The position numbers and the translations under genes are program-made. DNA of 11,451 nucleotides from JAIVHC01 sp049975505 (GTDB lineage Bacteria > Desulfobacterota > Desulfuromonadia > Desulfuromonadales > Desulfuromonadaceae), in contig JBNGCY010000072.1 of NCBI GenBank assembly GCA_049975505.1, positions 1 through 11,451 of the forward strand, given 5' to 3'. A model generated the notes under the pieces. It saw nothing but the letters and a program-made list of their open reading frames with translations, did no database searches and had not been told where the DNA came from. The first letter of the stretch is position 1. Each line of letters opens with the position of its first letter. Positions 8,879 through 11,451 of the stretch are shown here, piece by piece.

Positions 8879-11317
8879 TCAGAACAACTCCAGCTGACTC
8901 CCCTCTTCTATATAATCGTCATCATCTTCATCATGTTCAACTTCCTGCCGATAACAAGCCGCCCAGAAGGTATGATAAGCCACAGCTTGCATGAGGGGAT
9001 GTTCCTTAACTGGGCAACCATCATTCAGCATATTAAACATACAGAGCATTTTATGCCACGCCAACGGGGCTCTTCCGGTGTGGTTTTTGAGCCACAAAGT
9101 TATGAGCAAAAATCTTTCCAACCATTTGGCACGCTTTTTTTCCAAAAATTGCTCAAGAATAACACTGACACCTTTGTCTGTCTGTAATTCCCAATTTTCT
9201 ACAGAACCAAGCTCATCGTATAACATTTTTTCTATATCAGGATGGTCTTCAAACCAACTATTGGCAAATTTCTTTTTTACTATCCAATCAAAGCTCTCAA
9301 CAGCGATTTTTACTTGTGCCCTGGGGGTGAAAATCTGTTTTCTCTGCTCCCGTGCCTCCTGGTTTAAATTAGCGGCGATTACACCAATGTCTATAGACAT
9401 TGCCTTCCATGAACTGACCCCCAGCCGTTCTGCACTTTCCAGTAATCCAAGTGGCACTACAGTCTTCGAATCAGCATTCAGACTAATGGCGTGGTTGATA
9501 ACTTTCTCTATAAATTCACCCTCAATGGCAGCACCGCCTGTTTCTTTTATCAATTTGGATTTCATCTTACTCCATTCTGCGGACTCAATATCGTTGGACC
9601 ACGCATCTACGACCCCTTCTTCCTTTTTCCATAACAGAACATGCAGCGTCTTCTTGTTTACCATGCATAGTAACTGTGCATTATTCCCATCTATGGGAGA
9701 AGCATAGTATTCAACTTTTTTTGCCTCAGCGAAGTTTGCACAGTCAACCCCGGCCTTGCGCGCCGCCTTTATACACGAATCAATGCCTGGACGCTCATTA
9801 TCAGGAACCCAATTACGTATTAGAATCAGGCGGGCTAATGTTTGTGGAGAAAAATCAGCAGCAAATCCAACTAGCCCCTGCAACACCAATCTACGCACCT
9901 CAGATTCTGGATAGAGAACAAACAGGGCGGCAATTTCACGCAGTAAGCCTTCATCAGATTGCGCCATATTCAATGCCATTGCAGCTGCTTCATCGGATTC
10001 CATTAATTGCAGAGTCTGTAGAACCAAATCAAAAGCAATATATGGATCAGTCACTCCATGGGATTTAAACATCTGCAACAAGGTCGAATCGCCTAAATCA
10101 GATGTAGAGAATTCTTTCTCATGCCCAACAGTCAGGAGTAGATCTTTGTATAAATCTTTAATTTCTTTGGTTATGGGCAGCCCATTTATTCGCATCGCAT
10201 TGCAGACTATAGCATAGAGTTCAAGTCCAACTTCACCGAGCGTGGCAATTTCAGCAAATTTCACATTCAATAGTTTTAAGGTGTGTGCTGCCTCTGGCTC
10301 ATTTTTCCGCAATTGATCTCGAACCAGACTCAACTCTATAATAATCTGATCATGGATAAGATCGCTAAATGCTTGACACTTAGCTGTTGAGGCCCTTTCC
10401 TGATAAAAAAGCATCAACTCAAACAGTAGAGCAGGTCTGGTAAAATTCTCAAAGGTATCTTCAGGCGGAATCTTCGTGCCTCTGCCGGTTATTTGTGCAT
10501 TTATAACTTCATGGAGATGCCTACGCTCCCCGGATGAAAATTCCGGGATTTCTCTTGCATTCATCAGTGGAGCAATCTTAGGTGATGGCTGGGATGGCAG
10601 TTGAGGTGATTGTTCGGGAACAAAGGGCTTATCGATACAACATTTTTTATATTTCCTACCACTTCCGCATGGACATGGATCATTACGCCCGATTTTAGGT
10701 GAAGATCCAGTCTGCTGTGCCTGTGATATGCCCGCCAGGTTATCGACCTCGACCTGTTGCATGAATTTGATCAATGTCTCCATAGCCAGGGGTAAGCTGT
10801 GTATCATAAAAGAAATATCTTCATCGGATTCATTATTATTCAGATCAGCTAGAGGACAATCTGTATTTGCAATCATGAGAAAAGGTGTAAAAGCCAAGTC
10901 AACCGGGCTTATATTTTCTTCCTCATCAAACTGTTGGGCATTTTCCCAGAGGGATTCTGAAATAAACATGCCGCCACAAAAACCATCGCACCAGCGCTTC
11001 AATTGTGCCAATTCACTCTTGGATAGATTATTGACATCAAATGGAAACTTAAGTGTTCCTCTGCTGAATTTATCTGAGAGACGATTGTAAAGGGCAAACA
11101 ATTTACCAAAAAAATTATTTGCCTCTTTTTGTGACTGAAAAGCAGGGGGATCATCTCCCAATGCAACAGGTACCCATTCACTTGGAGGAAGCATCCCCGG
11201 AGCTATGGCAACCCCGTAAATAAACCCCTCAAGAACATCAATGCTTAATGCACTAGGTGGAATTATTTTTTGAGTGTAAAACTTCTGCAAGTATTTTTTC
11301 TCACGGGCTGTAAACAT
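8879..11317 (-). CDS. Large UPF0149/YecA-like protein with SEC-C zinc motif and long uncharacterised C-terminal region
   Basis: An 812-residue protein, apparently cytoplasmic: no signal peptide or membrane helix is evident. Residues about 15-170 resemble the UPF0149 (YecA/YgfB) fold, with the typical LEGFIYGVAIAP and PPSEW segments and a later WCDGFCGG segment. Residues 209-228 are a textbook SEC-C motif, with zinc ligands Cys215, Cys217, Cys226 and Cys227 (CPCGSGRKYKKCC). YecA-type proteins end soon after this motif, but here about 580 further residues follow, mostly predicted helical by eye, with no domain I recognise, and an acidic tail (EHDEDDDDYIEE). The ATG at 11317 is preferred over a TTG at 11335: AAAAGAG lies upstream of the ATG, and nothing suitable precedes the TTG. 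The gene is AT-richer than the genes to its left, suggesting separate acquisition. SEC-C motifs occur in SecA and many unrelated proteins, so they do not define function. Confidence 0.85.
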   Translation of the reverse strand: MFTAREKKYLQKFYTQKIIPPSALSIDVLEGFIYGVAIAPGMLPPSEWVPVALGDDPPAFQSQKEANNFFGKLFALYNRLSDKFSRGTLKFPFDVNNLSKSELAQLKRWCDGFCGGMFISESLWENAQQFDEEENISPVDLAFTPFLMIANTDCPLADLNNNESDEDISFMIHSLPLAMETLIKFMQQVEVDNLAGISQAQQTGSSPKIGRNDPCPCGSGRKYKKCCIDKPFVPEQSPQLPSQPSPKIAPLMNAREIPEFSSGERRHLHEVINAQITGRGTKIPPEDTFENFTRPALLFELMLFYQERASTAKCQAFSDLIHDQIIIELSLVRDQLRKNEPEAAHTLKLLNVKFAEIATLGEVGLELYAIVCNAMRINGLPITKEIKDLYKDLLLTVGHEKEFSTSDLGDSTLLQMFKSHGVTDPYIAFDLVLQTLQLMESDEAAAMALNMAQSDEGLLREIAALFVLYPESEVRRLVLQGLVGFAADFSPQTLARLILIRNWVPDNERPGIDSCIKAARKAGVDCANFAEAKKVEYYASPIDGNNAQLLCMVNKKTLHVLLWKKEEGVVDAWSNDIESAEWSKMKSKLIKETGGAAIEGEFIEKVINHAISLNADSKTVVPLGLLESAERLGVSSWKAMSIDIGVIAANLNQEAREQRKQIFTPRAQVKIAVESFDWIVKKKFANSWFEDHPDIEKMLYDELGSVENWELQTDKGVSVILEQFLEKKRAKWLERFLLITLWLKNHTGRAPLAWHKMLCMFNMLNDGCPVKEHPLMQAVAYHTFWAACYRQEVEHDEDDDDYIEEGSQLELF

Positions 11318-11450
11318 ACAAGGCTCTTTTCCCAATCAATAAGTTTTGCTTAGTTGTTGGCGCCATGGTCGTGTAATTCCAGGTTACAACATTATCACGA
11401 TCTTGCACCGCAAATCCACGCATCAATTGTTTCAATGTTTCGAACAAATT
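11301..11450 (-). CDS. Possible C-terminal end of an upstream minus-strand gene (partial)
   Basis: One minus-strand frame is open from the window edge to TGA at 11303-11301, giving 49 codons that overlap the preferred start of the SEC-C gene by 17 bases. The residues (for example LKQLMRGFAVQDRDNVVTWN) look fairly protein-like, and the overlap would be typical of an operon. A frame this long can easily be open by chance in this composition, no family is recognised, and no good promoter was seen for the SEC-C gene in this interval. If the frame is not real, this stretch is simply the leader of that gene. Confidence 0.25.
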   Translation of the reverse strand, partial: NLFETLKQLMRGFAVQDRDNVVTWNYTTMAPTTKQNLLIGKRALYVYSP

Positions 11451-11451
11451 T

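Noticed and set aside
8991..9707. Plus-strand 238-codon frame inside the SEC-C gene
   Set aside because: It is antisense to the C-terminal region of a well-supported 812-residue gene, and its Ser/Phe-rich composition is typical of a shadow frame.

Overview
The window reads as a scaffold piece from a Gram-negative bacterium, most likely of the former Deltaproteobacteria (Desulfobacterota or Desulfuromonadota type). Two things suggest this: a lipoprotein with three CxxCH haem motifs of the cytochrome c7/c3 kind, and a giant iterative fatty-acid/polyketide synthase of the kind used for secondary lipids. The lineage is an inference from gene content; no rRNA or other taxonomic marker is present. 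No tRNA, rRNA, CRISPR array or intact insertion sequence was seen.

Layout. Bases 1-113 hold the end of whatever lies upstream. From 114 to the gap at 6817 runs one GC-rich plus-strand gene for a multidomain synthase: ketosynthase (KS), chain-length-factor-like second KS (CLF), acyltransferase (AT), a helical linker, and then four hotdog (FabA-like) units arranged as pseudo-dehydratase/dehydratase twice. This is the PfaC/Pfa3 subunit plan of polyunsaturated fatty acid (PUFA) synthases and related secondary-lipid synthases. Its 3' end is hidden by 100 Ns (6817-6916), so its C-terminus is unknown and the spacing to the next gene cannot be trusted.

After the gap come a triheme c7-like lipoprotein (6934-7467, plus strand), a strong 13-bp hairpin shared by two convergent genes, a small two-helix membrane protein with a very basic Arg/Gly tail (7533-7799, minus), and a divergent two-helix membrane protein of unknown role (7887-8408, plus).

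At about 8409 the base composition changes clearly to AT-richer DNA. About 470 bases follow with no intact gene but with a possible decayed minus-strand reading frame. Then comes an 812-residue minus-strand protein (8879-11317) with an N-terminal UPF0149/YecA-like domain, a SEC-C zinc motif, and a long C-terminal region that I do not recognise. The composition change and broken frame suggest a separately acquired segment. The right edge may carry the last codons of another minus-strand gene overlapping this one.

How the genes work together: the synthase visibly lacks an acyl carrier protein, ketoreductase and enoyl reductase, so it must work with partner subunits outside the window or behind the gap. 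The cytochrome, the two membrane proteins and the SEC-C protein show no evident functional link to it.
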